A DNA stretch of 64,000 bases from NCBI GenBank assembly GCA_015207365.1, contig JADEXA010000026.1, positions 1 to 64,000 on the forward strand, in the 5' to 3' direction. This document shows, one piece after another, positions 18,454 to 28,319 of this stretch (position 1 is the stretch's first letter; each line of letters begins with the position of its first letter). The position numbers and the translations under genes are program-made. Under the pieces are notes generated by a model. The model searched no databases. It saw only the letters and a program-made list of their open reading frames with translations, and was not told the DNA's origin. Source of the DNA: Vacuolonema iberomarrocanum LEGE 07170. Lineage in GTDB: Bacteria > Cyanobacteriota > Cyanobacteriia > Elainellales > Elainellaceae.

Positions 18454-18483
18454 CTGGACTCAGCCCTGTTCCACTGAGGTAGT

Positions 18484-18753
18484 TTAGCGGTTTGACCTAC
18501 GCTTCGATTTGGGTGGGGTCCGATGTGCTCCGAAATATTTTTCGCTCCGATAGCGCAACCATACTCGCAATTCTTGAGGAATCCGCTCTTTCTGCTCTTT
18601 GGTCAGGGTGTTGTAGAGCGTGAGAGCGCGATCGCGCTCTCCACGGCAAGCAGCATTTTTGTGAGCATCCCAGTAGCTCCGGGCCACCCGAATCCGTCTA
18701 CACACTTCTTTGATCAGAGCATCGCCTTCGAGGGGGCGCTGTTGTTTTGCCAT
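18484..18753 (-). CDS. Conserved hypothetical small basic protein
   Basis: 89 residues, start ATG, strongly basic at the C-terminus (PPKSKRRSNR). The body is a predicted helical stretch (LIKEVCRRIRVARSYWDAHK, then TLTKEQKERIPQELRVWLRYRSEKYFG). The pattern resembles small cyanobacterial proteins annotated only as hypothetical. Charge suggests nucleic-acid or protein binding, but nothing visible shows a catalytic role. It contains GCGATCGC and stands between trmL and the oxidoreductase gene on the same strand, 48 bp after the latter's end. Confidence 0.65.
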   Translation of the reverse strand: MAKQQRPLEGDALIKEVCRRIRVARSYWDAHKNAACRGERDRALTLYNTLTKEQKERIPQELRVWLRYRSEKYFGAHRTPPKSKRRSNR

Positions 18754-18801
18754 GCGTCACATCCGGTCAAACCACGGTTCTACATCCATCCTAGCTACGG
18801 G

Positions 18802-20037
18802 TTAGGTGGCCACCTCAACCATCACCCCCGCCCGCTGCAATCGGTTGGCTAGCACATGCCCCAGTCCCGTTGCAGGCGTAAGAACACCGCCTCTTGCTGC
18901 TCCGCCAGGGAGTTCCTGGGTTTGGAGCGCTAGACCCAGCGCAGCTTCACAGACGAACTTGACCGTCGCCCGGTTCCCCGGATCGCCGTTATCGCGAATC
19001 AGTCCTCGAACCTTACGCCCATCTTCCGCCGTACCAATCAGCTCGCAGGAAAACCATCCATTGTTCATCGTATGCTCGGAGGGACCACTGCCGGGTTGGG
19101 GCAAGAGCGGTTGGAGGAGCGATCGCAACGGGGGTTGTTGCATGGTTCCTATAAGTAAGGACAGACCTGCCGTTATTCCCGTAGCTTTGGCCCAGGCCAG
19201 GGGTTCATCCGCTTTAAAGTACTCCTGATAGGCAAAGTGAGCGCCATAGGATGACTGCCATTGGCTATACAGAGCCTGACTGCGGCGCACGATGCGGGTA
19301 TTGACCGGGCCCATAAAAAAAGGAGCCACCCAAGTATTCACATCCGCATCGAAAGCTGGAAGCTGGGGGTCGCGGTTTTGGGCGATTTCTGTGGGCGTCG
19401 CAGAATCGACAGGATTCAGCAGAAATGGATTGTCATATTGCGTTGCCGCCCCAGAGTCATAAAGATTGAAGGCAGACGCAAGGGTACCGCCATTGAAACC
19501 GCCATTAGCTTGGAAGTAAGCGTTAACCTGTCGACAGGGCAACCCAAATTTCTGCTGCATGTGGCGCACAACCAGGAAGGTGCCCAAGTCAGAAGGCACC
19601 GAGTCAAAGCCACAACAGGGAATAATGCGCGTACCATCAACCGCCGCCTGGGTATGGTAGCGGTCGATGAGCGATCGCACCCAAGGGGTTTCCCCCGTAA
19701 TGTCGACATAGTGTGTCTTGAACCGGACACAAGCATCCACAAGGGGCGTCCCATACAGGGCAAATGGTCCCGCTGTGGTCAATAGAACGCGGGTTTGGGC
19801 AACAATGGCATCTACCGCAGGCTGATCCTGGCTGTCGGCCACCAGCACATCCACGGCAACACCGACCTGATCGCGCACCGCTTCTAGTTTTTGGCGATTG
19901 CGGCCGGCGATCGCCCATCTTATGCCTTGGGCCACAGCATGGCGAGCAAAGTACGCCACGGTTTGCCGACCAACAAAGCCGCTCGCGCCGTACAGCACAA
20001 CATCATAGGCACGATTGGGCGATCGAGGATCAGACAT
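18802..20037 (-). CDS. Saccharopine dehydrogenase-like / trans-acting enoyl reductase family oxidoreductase
   Basis: 411 residues. The N-terminal Rossmann fold is seen in YDVVLYGASGFVGRQTVAYF (about 11-30, GxxGxxG type) and IRWAIAGRNRQKLEAV. A TTAGPFALYGTPLVDACV block and the YVDITGETPWVR block (about 120-130) are diagnostic for the family that includes the mycobacterial trans-acting enoyl reductase and eukaryotic SCCPDH. It probably reduces a lipid-type substrate with NAD(P)H; the substrate cannot be given. Length is usual. It precedes the small basic protein gene on the same strand. Confidence 0.88.
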   Translation of the reverse strand: MSDPRSPNRAYDVVLYGASGFVGRQTVAYFARHAVAQGIRWAIAGRNRQKLEAVRDQVGVAVDVLVADSQDQPAVDAIVAQTRVLLTTAGPFALYGTPLVDACVRFKTHYVDITGETPWVRSLIDRYHTQAAVDGTRIIPCCGFDSVPSDLGTFLVVRHMQQKFGLPCRQVNAYFQANGGFNGGTLASAFNLYDSGAATQYDNPFLLNPVDSATPTEIAQNRDPQLPAFDADVNTWVAPFFMGPVNTRIVRRSQALYSQWQSSYGAHFAYQEYFKADEPLAWAKATGITAGLSLLIGTMQQPPLRSLLQPLLPQPGSGPSEHTMNNGWFSCELIGTAEDGRKVRGLIRDNGDPGNRATVKFVCEAALGLALQTQELPGGAARGGVLTPATGLGHVLANRLQRAGVMVEVAT

Positions 20038-20062
20038 AGAAACAACTTGCTGAAGAACACAA

Positions 20063-20602
20063 CTATAGATTTAGCCTGAGTTGGGTCTCGGGCACATCGA
20101 CCTGGGGAATAAATTCTGGCTTCAGGTGGCGAAAGGTCAGATTGTAGCGAGGCGTTGAAAGGGGGGTGGCGCAGTGCAAACGCTTCGTATCGATGCAGAT
20201 CACCATGCCATCCGTGAGGTGATGGTGGAGTTCTTCTTGAACAGGATCCTTCTCCCTATAGATCGCCTCTCCCAAGTTGACCATGACGGCCATCCCTTCA
20301 AAATGCCCATGATCGCGATGCCAATGGATGGTGGTATCACCTCCACAGACCAGCAGGCTATGCCATCCAGGCAGCAACCGATCGCCCAAGGTTTGGATGC
20401 GCGGCACGGGTTGCTCGACATGGGTTAGCTTCGCCCGCCCCCGAGCAATGGATTGCAAATTGGAAGCAATGCCAAAACACTTAACGCGACGGTTTGGGGC
20501 ATAGCGGCTACGAATGGCCGTCGGAGAAAGAGACAAGGATTCGACCCAATCCCACAACTCCGCCAGGTTTTGATCGCGAATCTGTCCAACAATGATGTCC
20601 AC
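20063..20602 (-). CDS. 2OG-Fe(II) oxygenase-like (AlkB/prolyl-hydroxylase fold) protein
   Basis: 179 residues. The candidate iron-binding triad is HWHRD (about residues 93-97, H-x-D pattern) and His in RLHCATPLS (about 144), with RYNLTFRHL just behind supplying an Arg suited to 2-oxoglutarate binding. The spacing fits a double-stranded beta-helix dioxygenase. Substrate unknown. It lies 25 bp upstream of the oxidoreductase gene on the same strand, so the two are probably co-transcribed. The fold call rests on the motif pattern only. Confidence 0.65.
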   Translation of the reverse strand: MDIIVGQIRDQNLAELWDWVESLSLSPTAIRSRYAPNRRVKCFGIASNLQSIARGRAKLTHVEQPVPRIQTLGDRLLPGWHSLLVCGGDTTIHWHRDHGHFEGMAVMVNLGEAIYREKDPVQEELHHHLTDGMVICIDTKRLHCATPLSTPRYNLTFRHLKPEFIPQVDVPETQLRLNL

Positions 20603-20844
20603 GGGATCTCCTTTGCCCCTTCATGAGTCTGCCCGCAAGGTTGTTCTGAAGATGCAGTGCTGGGGATACTGGCTTGGCGATCGCCCACTTCAAGCATCAG
20701 GCGGCATGCTACATGTGCCTGACGTTAGGGTACGCCACCCGCCAAGCTATTCTATTGTCTTCATAGACTCGGTTTGCACTGCTACGTTCTACACGAATTG
20801 CTCGATACCCGCTTATCCGTATTTTACGCATTGCTGATTGAGGG

Positions 20845-20897
20845 GATGATTTTTTCTGAGGAGGGGCGCGGTGCGCCCCTCCTCAGAAAAAATCATC
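20845..20897. repeat. Hairpin repeat, family B, copy 1
   Basis: A perfect 25-bp stem (20845-20869 with 20873-20897) with loop GGT. The outer part reads GATGATTTTTTCTGAG. Flanks ACGCATTGCTGATTGAGGG on the left and CTTGGATTCTGCAA on the right recur in inverted orientation at 58951-59033. It lies in the 405-bp gap 20603-21007, in which I see no gene. Confidence 0.9.
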
Positions 20898-21007
20898 CTT
20901 GGATTCTGCAAACCCGTATTTTAAGTTCATTAGCATTACCCCTAACCGACATCACACCGCAGTTTATTTTAGTGAAAGTAAATCTTTGCGGTGCCGTCTA
21001 AACTCTT

Positions 21008-22750
21008 CTACGGTGCATATTCAAAACCACCTGATAACCCTGCATCAGATTGACGCAGTCGAATATTGACCTGAATGGAACCCGTACTGCAAGGAAGTTC
21101 GGCTCCCCAGCACAGCACACTAGCCTCCGGCGTAGCTGGATAAACATAGTGAACATCATTGAGCTGCACCGCTGTGACCTCTGCCGTGGGTAAGGCTGGG
21201 GGAAAGGCAAGGCGTGCCCGAACCCCAGAATGTCCCAGACTCATCGCAAATCCAAATGCATAGATCACCATAAGCGCCCAAGATATCCACTTTGACTGGC
21301 GTTGAAGCAGAGTCAGCAGATGAGTGAATCGTCTCATTGCATTAGGGCGAGACTGGGTCACAGAAAACAGGAGTTTAGCCAATCCCCAGACAGGAATGAT
21401 TGCAAGGTATCCCAAACCAAATCGAATGCCAGGGGAAAGAACGGCAATAAACAGACTCCCCAACAATCCCAAAAGCGGGACAAAAGCCATTGAGCTGAAT
21501 CGCACAATTCCCCAACGCCAAACCATATACCCCATAAGGGCTAGAGATACCAAAAGCAGGGCTGCCATAACTTGATTCATTACCTCAATGCCCAACCAGA
21601 ACGAGATAGCCCAGGGCAGCAACCTCGTATCAGGGAGGACTTCAGGGAACCAGTTGCGGATCCCAACTGTGGGAGCAAGTGCATATCCCTGTAGTTGGGT
21701 CGCCAACGACCAGGGCACATCGGTACAGAGGAGCGTCGATGGATAGAATGGGCACCCAGAAGTAATTTGTCCGGAAATAGCGATGGGTAGCAGCAACAAA
21801 ACGGTTAGGACTGCCCCCTTCAATAAGGCTTTGAAGTGAAAGCGAACATGCAGGCTATAGAACAGCAGCGTCATAACAAGCAATGGAATCGCTGTCAGTT
21901 TAATGGCAAAGCCATTAATGCCAAAAAATAATGGAAGAATGGCGATCGCCCAGGGGGTTGCATTAGTCTTGTCTGGCTGAATTGTTTGCGGATCTTGAAT
22001 GACCAAAATAAACCAGGCCGTCAGTATAGTCAAAAAAATAATAGGAATATCTGGAGACGCGGAAGCTAAGAGTTCTGTAAATAAGGTTGATCCTAGCAAT
22101 AGGAAGATTAGCAGGCTATTGGCAATCACGATGAACCAATCAGCAAGTCTTGGGGAGAAACGACAGATTGTACGAATTCCTATTAATAGATGAAGAACTG
22201 AAAGGATCGCGACAAAGCCATTGGGGATAGCGATCGCCCGCATTCCCGTTAATGCGGGATTGAACAGAGCAATGAGGGAAAACCAGGATGATGCAAACCC
22301 CAGACGATCGTGAATGAGAGCGACACCAGGCACAGTGCCGTATTGAACGAGCCATTTGATGGTGCTGACATGATACAAGCCAGTATCAATCCAAGTGACC
22401 GATCGGGTTGCGTATAGAGCGATCGCACACAATCCTAAAAATCCTGATAGTTTCACGCCTGTTGGACAGACTTTCCAGGTTTGCTTGAGCGCCAAGCGAA
22501 CATCAGAGCTGGAAAGGGCTAGGGAAAGTAAGACTGTGCCCAGTCCAAGACTGACAGGAAGTGACAAGGGGACAAACAGCGTCACACTAAAGGATGAAAT
22601 AGCTAACGCAAGTAAGCCGATCCATTCTGCAAGAATAAAGCGATCGCCCTCACAGAACCTTTTGTGGATATGAAGAGCTTGAAGAATGGCAGTTCCTACG
22701 CAAAAACAGGCCAACAGCATCAAAATCCAGACGGCAACAAAGTAAGCCAT
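21008..22750 (-). CDS. Multi-span membrane protein of the LIC_10190 type
   Basis: 580 residues with about 12-14 hydrophobic segments from residue 4 to about 500 and a C-terminal soluble tail of about 75 residues (VQLNDVHYVYPATPEASVLCWG and on). The pattern and the VTWIDTGLYHVSTIKWLVQYG block (about 122-142) resemble the LIC_10190 family of large bacterial membrane proteins, which look like glycosyltransferase-39/C-type lipid-sugar enzymes. A role in surface polysaccharide or glycolipid assembly fits the glycosyltransferase genes to its right, but it is divergent from them. Family call moderate, function inferred. Confidence 0.7.
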   Translation of the reverse strand: MAYFVAVWILMLLACFCVGTAILQALHIHKRFCEGDRFILAEWIGLLALAISSFSVTLFVPLSLPVSLGLGTVLLSLALSSSDVRLALKQTWKVCPTGVKLSGFLGLCAIALYATRSVTWIDTGLYHVSTIKWLVQYGTVPGVALIHDRLGFASSWFSLIALFNPALTGMRAIAIPNGFVAILSVLHLLIGIRTICRFSPRLADWFIVIANSLLIFLLLGSTLFTELLASASPDIPIIFLTILTAWFILVIQDPQTIQPDKTNATPWAIAILPLFFGINGFAIKLTAIPLLVMTLLFYSLHVRFHFKALLKGAVLTVLLLLPIAISGQITSGCPFYPSTLLCTDVPWSLATQLQGYALAPTVGIRNWFPEVLPDTRLLPWAISFWLGIEVMNQVMAALLLVSLALMGYMVWRWGIVRFSSMAFVPLLGLLGSLFIAVLSPGIRFGLGYLAIIPVWGLAKLLFSVTQSRPNAMRRFTHLLTLLQRQSKWISWALMVIYAFGFAMSLGHSGVRARLAFPPALPTAEVTAVQLNDVHYVYPATPEASVLCWGAELPCSTGSIQVNIRLRQSDAGLSGGFEYAP

Positions 22751-23681
22751 AACTCTAATACGTTTCAGTAATTCTTTAAGATACGGTGAAGTAGCACGTT
22801 AAGTGACTCGTTATTCTATGATCCAGAACAACTCTGCACTAGAAGCAATTTTCGCCCTATTTCATTCTTCTTTAACAGGAACTTCTAAACAGGAAAACTC
22901 TACTTTTACATCCGAGAAGACATAGCTTATCTTCATATCTTCATAAAAGGGTTCCTGACAACTATGACTTGAAACTGATGATTAAACTGTAGTTCACAAG
23001 AGATCTTTATAAAGAAGCTTATCAAGTCTGCCAATCTACCGCCAAGATAGATTGAGGATGAGGATATGAAGGTAATAGGCTCTCGATTCAAGCAAATCAT
23101 CTGTTTACATAATCTTGAAAGAAGAATCATTAGATGAACGAGATCTGGGAGAGCCGATATTTTCACATCACTATTGGGGGTATCGGTAGTCTATCTCACA
23201 TTTCTACCAATGAAAGACAGGTCAAACAAGCAATTGAAACGCCTACGATCTGATGACCGAGGGGTGGCTATAGAACCTACTTTAGCCAATTATCCTTGCG
23301 TATATTTACATACAAAATCAATGTTTTTCAGAGCGCTTCAGTAGTCTTATGAGACAAAAACCAGTCTCAGAGAAAATTTAGGTAAAAACAACGAGTTTTA
23401 CTCCCTATATTTCTAATTTTTTATGGGCACAATACTTTCAAGATCTTTGTCGTGACATAAGGCTAGATATTTAATGATCTGTCTTGATCAGTATCCATTC
23501 TTATAAGCACCGCCTAGTATTTCGCTTTATCTATTCTTGTTGAAACGGAACATCATCTTTGTCTGTCTTTCAACAGTTATAGAAAAAGTAGGTGTTACGT
23601 TGAAGGTATTAAACCACATTGCTTCAAAGCTATACATAACTGTGTAGCTATATATAGCTTTGATTCGCTTCTATTGGAGAC
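22751..23681. other. Long AT-rich gap between the membrane protein and the polysaccharide operon
   Basis: About 930 bp, AT-rich, with no HIP1 site and no supportable gene; the longest frames are under 80 codons and lack start signals. Both flanking genes point outward, so promoters for both must lie here. The stretch just upstream of the glycosyltransferase has repeated TATATAGCT tracts (about 23645-23660). Confidence 0.5.
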
Positions 23682-24779
23682 ATGATGCAATCAACTTTGC
23701 CTTTAGTTTCAGTGGTTATTCCTGCCTATAACGCAGAGATTTTTATTGAGAAAACACTAGAATCTTTTTTGGCGCAAACCTATCAAAATTTAGAGATTTT
23801 AGTGGTTGATGATGGGTCGAGCGATCGCACCGCAGAAATTGCTCAAAGTTATGCCACAAAAGATTCTCGGATTACTCTGATTCAACAACTGAATGGCGGG
23901 GTTGCAGCCGCTCGTAACCGAGGCATTCGGCAGGCAAGAGGAGAATTTATTGCTCCAGTAGATGCGGATGATGTTTGGCACCCAGAGGCCGTTGCGTTGA
24001 TGGTGCAGCGCTTTGATACAGCTTCTGAAGAGACTGGGGTTGTCTATGGTTGGTCGCTGGATATCAACGAGTCAGGGAAGGTAATAGGGGGCTTTCACGC
24101 CGCAACAATTGAAGGCTCGGTGTTAAAAACACTGCTTTGTCATAATTTCTTGGGGAATGCCAGTTCTACCCTCATCCGACATGTCTGTTTTGACCGAGTG
24201 GGTGGCTATGACGAACAGTTGAAAGCACAAAATGCACAAGGTTGTGAAGACTGGGATCTGTACTTACGTCTAGCGGAACATTACACCTTTGCGGTAGTGC
24301 CAAAGTTCTTGGTTGGGTACCGCAAGTCCTCAAATGGAATGTCGACAGATTACCGTAAGATGGCGCGATCGCAACGGCTCATGCTCGACAAAGTGCGCGA
24401 GAGCCACCCAGAGATTCCAGGCATGTTGCATCGACTCTCTCGCAGCAGCTTCTATTTATATCTCGCTCAACAAAGCCATACCAACAGTGAGGCTGGCGAT
24501 ACGCTTCATTGGCTTTGGCAAGCAGCTGTGGTGGATCCGATTACTCCCTTTTGCCGTTTAGGGTTTTATCAATTGGCCATTATCAATATCATTCGATGCA
24601 TCTGGGCGATGGTGCGTCCTCATCACAAGCCACTCTCTGTCGCTTGTCAGCCAACCTCCCCCAGCTCTTCTCGCTTATTGCAAACCGCTTCATCTAAGGA
24701 TGGATTGGTTCATCGGTTGAAAGTGCGGCTCAAGCTCTGGGTTGGTTCCCTATTGCACCAATCGTTATTGCGGATTTAG
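23682..24779 (+). CDS. Glycosyltransferase family 2
   Basis: 365 residues; the first two codons are both ATG, preceded by TTGGAGA. The GT-A fold begins at once: VSVVIPAYNAEIFIEKTLESF, LEILVVDDGSSDRTAEIA, AAARNRGIRQARGEFIAPVDADD (the DxD that binds the metal and nucleotide sugar, about residues 88-92), then GCEDWDLYLRLAEHYTF as the acceptor-site block. It transfers a sugar from a nucleotide donor, probably in exopolysaccharide synthesis. The C-terminal 100 residues hold one weakly hydrophobic segment. It is the first of six same-strand genes up to 32258 and is separated from the next by 47 bp. Confidence 0.92.
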   Translation: MMQSTLPLVSVVIPAYNAEIFIEKTLESFLAQTYQNLEILVVDDGSSDRTAEIAQSYATKDSRITLIQQLNGGVAAARNRGIRQARGEFIAPVDADDVWHPEAVALMVQRFDTASEETGVVYGWSLDINESGKVIGGFHAATIEGSVLKTLLCHNFLGNASSTLIRHVCFDRVGGYDEQLKAQNAQGCEDWDLYLRLAEHYTFAVVPKFLVGYRKSSNGMSTDYRKMARSQRLMLDKVRESHPEIPGMLHRLSRSSFYLYLAQQSHTNSEAGDTLHWLWQAAVVDPITPFCRLGFYQLAIINIIRCIWAMVRPHHKPLSVACQPTSPSSSRLLQTASSKDGLVHRLKVRLKLWVGSLLHQSLLRI

Positions 24780-24826
24780 TGAAACTCTCAACGGTCGAGT
24801 AAAACATATTCTTAAGGGTTGAATCC

Positions 24827-27511
24827 ATGCTTTATCCCATTAAAGTTATTGAGATTGAACTGAGTCAGTCGATTCCAGATGTTGACAAGTTAGAGGACTA
24901 TATTGCAGTAAAAGCCTTAGTCCGTTTGCACGGTGTGCCATTGGGCTATGTACAAGCACCTGTCACCCTTGGGCAATGTTCGTCTCAGACCCTCTCAAAC
25001 ATAATTTTGGAGCAATCTAGCTGGGCTATTATTGCTCAATTGCTCAAGAATGGCTTGGCTTCCCCCGATCGCCCTGAAGACCTACGACTAGAAGACTTAC
25101 TCAATATTCCACCTGCTCCGTTTGAAGGAGGAATGCCACGGGTAACGGTTGCCGTTTGCACGCGCGATCGCCCCGACGATATGAAGCTTTGCTTGGAGGC
25201 ACTCTGTCAGCTCGACTATCCCAATCTAGAAATTTTGGTGGTCGATAACGCCCCCAAAACAGAAGGGACGAAAACGTTAATCGACAACCATTATCCTCAG
25301 GTGCGCTACATCCGCGAACCTCGTCCGGGTCTAGATTGGGCAAGGAATCGCGCCATCCTAGAAGCCACGGGCGAAATTATTGCCTACACCGATGATGATG
25401 TCGTAGTCGACAAAGGCTGGGTGAAGGCGATCGCCCAAACCTTTGTAGAGAATCCAGAGGTGATGGCCATCACGGGGCTGGTTGCGCCCTATGAACTGGA
25501 AACCGAAGCGCAGGTTTTGTTTGAAGACTATGGCGGCTTTGGTCGTGGCTTTGAGCAGAAATGGTACCAAGTGCAGCCAGGTCAGTCCTTTCCCTGGCAA
25601 TGGCTGGGGGCAGGGCAATTTGGCACTGGAGCCAATATGGCGTTTCGGCGGTCTGTCTTTGACAAGATTGGCTACTTCGACCCCGCCCTGGATGTGGGCA
25701 CGCCGACGAATGGGGGCGGGGATCTTGAGATGTATTTTCGGGTTCTAAAAGCGGGACATACCTTGGTCTATGAACCCAAAGCACTGATCTGGCATCGTCA
25801 TCGCCGCGATTATGCCCAATTGAGACGCCAAATTTCATTCAATGGCAGCCTCTATGCCTTGTGGTTCAGCATTGCGTTGGCCTACCCCGAAGAAATCTTG
25901 TCTTGCCTGAAGATTGCCGTATGGTGGATGTTCTACTGGAACGTGCGCCGAACCCTTGTTGCAGCCCTACACAAAACGCAGTTCCCGAAAGATTTGATCC
26001 TCGCGGAGTTTCAGGGAGCGTTTGCGGGAATGTTGGCGTATCCCAAAGCGACAAAGCAGGTGGCCGAAATTGCTGAAGCCCAGGGTTGGCAAACGGATAA
26101 GCCATTGCCCATTCGGTATCGCCCCGCTGCGGATCAGCAAAAGACCAGCCCACCAACATCTGAAGGAATAGCCATTCGCCAGATCGAGTTGAGCCAACCG
26201 CTACAGCCGTTAGTCGATCTGGAAGCCTATAGCTCTGTCCGGATTTTTGTGAGTTGGCACAATAGCCCCTTCGGCAGTTTTGATTACACCAATCAGTATC
26301 GGAACGTTCCGGTCACGGCCTTAGCTCGCCTTTTGATGGAAACTTACAGCAGTAAGCTGTTGGATCCGGCTGGACGATCCAACTGGGATATGGTGTGGGC
26401 CAATGCAATGCAGGCGATCGCCCACACCTACCACCTCTCAGCCAGCCAGCCGCGACCCAGCCTGCCAGATGCCGTTCCTGTCTCGGTCGTCGTTGCGACG
26501 TTCGATCGTCCAGATGATTTGCGGAACTGTTTGCACCATCTGACAGCGCAGCAGACTAACCGACCCATTGAAATTGTGGTAGTTGACAATCATCCAGCCT
26601 CTGGACTCACGCCACCTATTGTTCAAGACTTTCCCGGCGTTGTTTTGGTGGAAGAAGCTCGACAAGGGCTAGCCTATGCTCGGAATGCTGGGTTTGTGGC
26701 AAGTAGCGGCGACATTTTAATTGCCACAGACGATGATGTAACGGTTCCCCCAGATTGGCTCGAAAAACTGCTAAAACCCTTTGCCCGTGCTGATGTGATG
26801 ATTGTGACAGGCAACGTTCTGCCGTTAGAGCTGGAAAATCAGTACCAGCAAGCCTTTGAAAACTATGGTGGGCTCGGGCGCGGATTCGAACCCTTTGAGG
26901 TCAATGGCAGTTGGTATGACCTCTTTCCCCACAAGCCTTCGCCCACCTGGTCGCTGGGTGCAACGGCAAACGCTGCTTTCCGGACGACAATGTTTAGCCA
27001 CCCAGAGATGGGCTTGATGGATGAATGCCTCGGGCCGGGTATGCCATCGGGGGTTGGCGAAGATACCTACCTGTTTTACAAAGCGATCAAAGCAGGCTAT
27101 ACCATTGCATACATCCCCGACGCCTATGTGTGGCATAAGCATCGCCGAACAGAGGCCGCACTCAAGCGCCAACTGTATGGCTATAGCAAAGGCCATGTGT
27201 CTTATAACCTCACAACCTGGTTGCGGGATGGCGACTGGCGGGGCTTGGCGCAGGTTTTGTTAGGGTTACCCTATGCCCATTACTACCGGATCAAAGCATT
27301 TTTGCAGCACCAGAGTGACTATCCGATCTCGCTCATTTTTCTGGAGATATTGGGCAATTTGGCGGGGCCTTGGTCCTTGTGGCGATCGCGCGTTCGCGTG
27401 CATAAAGAAGGCCATAGCGCCCCCTTCCCGACACCCCATGAACTGACCCTAGCTCAACGGCCTGAACGCTCCATTCACCCATCCGCGATACCAACTACTG
27501 TGAAGGGATAG
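24827..27511 (+). CDS. Tandem two-domain GT2 glycosyltransferase
   Basis: 894 residues made of two copies of the same unit. Each unit has a short N-terminal beta-rich domain (IEIELSQSIPDVDKLEDYIA... in the first; IRQIELSQPLQPLVDLEAYS... in the second) followed by a GT-A domain. First GT: VTVAVCTRDRPDDMKLCLEAL, ILVVDNAP, ARNRAILEATGEIIAYTDDD, WHRHRR. Second: VSVVVATFDRPDDLRNCLHHL, IVVVDNHP, ARNAGFVASSGDILIATDDD, WHKHRR. Both keep the DDD metal site, so both could be active, adding two sugars in turn, as in dual-headed polysaccharide synthases. The permease gene starts 7 bp beyond the stop. Confidence 0.92.
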   Translation: MLYPIKVIEIELSQSIPDVDKLEDYIAVKALVRLHGVPLGYVQAPVTLGQCSSQTLSNIILEQSSWAIIAQLLKNGLASPDRPEDLRLEDLLNIPPAPFEGGMPRVTVAVCTRDRPDDMKLCLEALCQLDYPNLEILVVDNAPKTEGTKTLIDNHYPQVRYIREPRPGLDWARNRAILEATGEIIAYTDDDVVVDKGWVKAIAQTFVENPEVMAITGLVAPYELETEAQVLFEDYGGFGRGFEQKWYQVQPGQSFPWQWLGAGQFGTGANMAFRRSVFDKIGYFDPALDVGTPTNGGGDLEMYFRVLKAGHTLVYEPKALIWHRHRRDYAQLRRQISFNGSLYALWFSIALAYPEEILSCLKIAVWWMFYWNVRRTLVAALHKTQFPKDLILAEFQGAFAGMLAYPKATKQVAEIAEAQGWQTDKPLPIRYRPAADQQKTSPPTSEGIAIRQIELSQPLQPLVDLEAYSSVRIFVSWHNSPFGSFDYTNQYRNVPVTALARLLMETYSSKLLDPAGRSNWDMVWANAMQAIAHTYHLSASQPRPSLPDAVPVSVVVATFDRPDDLRNCLHHLTAQQTNRPIEIVVVDNHPASGLTPPIVQDFPGVVLVEEARQGLAYARNAGFVASSGDILIATDDDVTVPPDWLEKLLKPFARADVMIVTGNVLPLELENQYQQAFENYGGLGRGFEPFEVNGSWYDLFPHKPSPTWSLGATANAAFRTTMFSHPEMGLMDECLGPGMPSGVGEDTYLFYKAIKAGYTIAYIPDAYVWHKHRRTEAALKRQLYGYSKGHVSYNLTTWLRDGDWRGLAQVLLGLPYAHYYRIKAFLQHQSDYPISLIFLEILGNLAGPWSLWRSRVRVHKEGHSAPFPTPHELTLAQRPERSIHPSAIPTTVKG

Positions 27512-27518
27512 ACGTCTG

Positions 27519-28319
27519 ATGAGAATTCAGCATCTCCGTAGAACATCCAAACGCAAGTGGCGACTGGCTTATCTGTGGGATCTGTTGCGATCGCTCGTCG
27601 ATCGCGATATGAAGCTGATGTACAAGCGATCGGCCTTGGGCATTGCCTGGACATTAATTAGTCCGCTGCTCCAGCTGGCCGTCTTCGTCTTTGTTTTTCA
27701 GATCATTCTGCAAGTCGATATTCCACAATACGCATCCTATGTGTTTTGTGGGTTGTTGATATGGACATGGTTCCAAAATGCCCTCTTCCAAGCAACCGGC
27801 GTCATCATTAGCAGCCGCCCTCTCATTCGTCAGCCGGGGTTCCCGATCGCTATTTTGCCGGTTGTCATTGTCACCACCGGGCTCATTCACTTTTTGCTTG
27901 CGCTGCCCGTGCTGGTGGTGTTTTTGCTGATTGATGGGGTACAACTGACGCCACTGGTGTTGATTTTGCCGCTCCTCAATATCATTCAGTTTGCACTGAC
28001 GGTGAGCATTGCCTATTTCCTAGCCGCGTTAAACGTGACCTTTCGGGATACGCAGCATACCCTGGGGGTGGTGCTACAACTCTTGTTCTACCTGACGCCG
28101 ATTTTCTACGACCTGAGTAGCATTCCGTCGGAATACTGGAATCTCTATGGCCTCAATCCGTTAGTGCATCTGGTGACCTGCTACCGTCAGATTCTCATCT
28201 GGGGCGTTCAGCCGGATTGGGTGGCACTCGCCATTATTTCTGGTTGTACGGCGATCGCCCTGCCCGCTGGTTATCTGGTTTTCAAGCGCCAAAGCCTGCG
28301 CTTTGTTGAGGAAATATAA
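27519..28319 (+). CDS. ABC-2 type polysaccharide exporter permease (Wzm/KpsM-like)
   Basis: 266 residues with six predicted membrane spans after a basic N-terminus containing LLRSLVDRDMKLMYKRSALGIAWTLISPLLQL, the amphipathic entry of the Wzm/RfbA/TagG family. The last span is followed by FKRQSLRFVEEI. It would form the channel that exports lipid-linked or finished glycan across the inner membrane. The stop codon directly abuts the ATG of the ATPase gene (28320), so the two subunits are translated together. Confidence 0.93.
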   Translation: MRIQHLRRTSKRKWRLAYLWDLLRSLVDRDMKLMYKRSALGIAWTLISPLLQLAVFVFVFQIILQVDIPQYASYVFCGLLIWTWFQNALFQATGVIISSRPLIRQPGFPIAILPVVIVTTGLIHFLLALPVLVVFLLIDGVQLTPLVLILPLLNIIQFALTVSIAYFLAALNVTFRDTQHTLGVVLQLLFYLTPIFYDLSSIPSEYWNLYGLNPLVHLVTCYRQILIWGVQPDWVALAIISGCTAIALPAGYLVFKRQSLRFVEEI

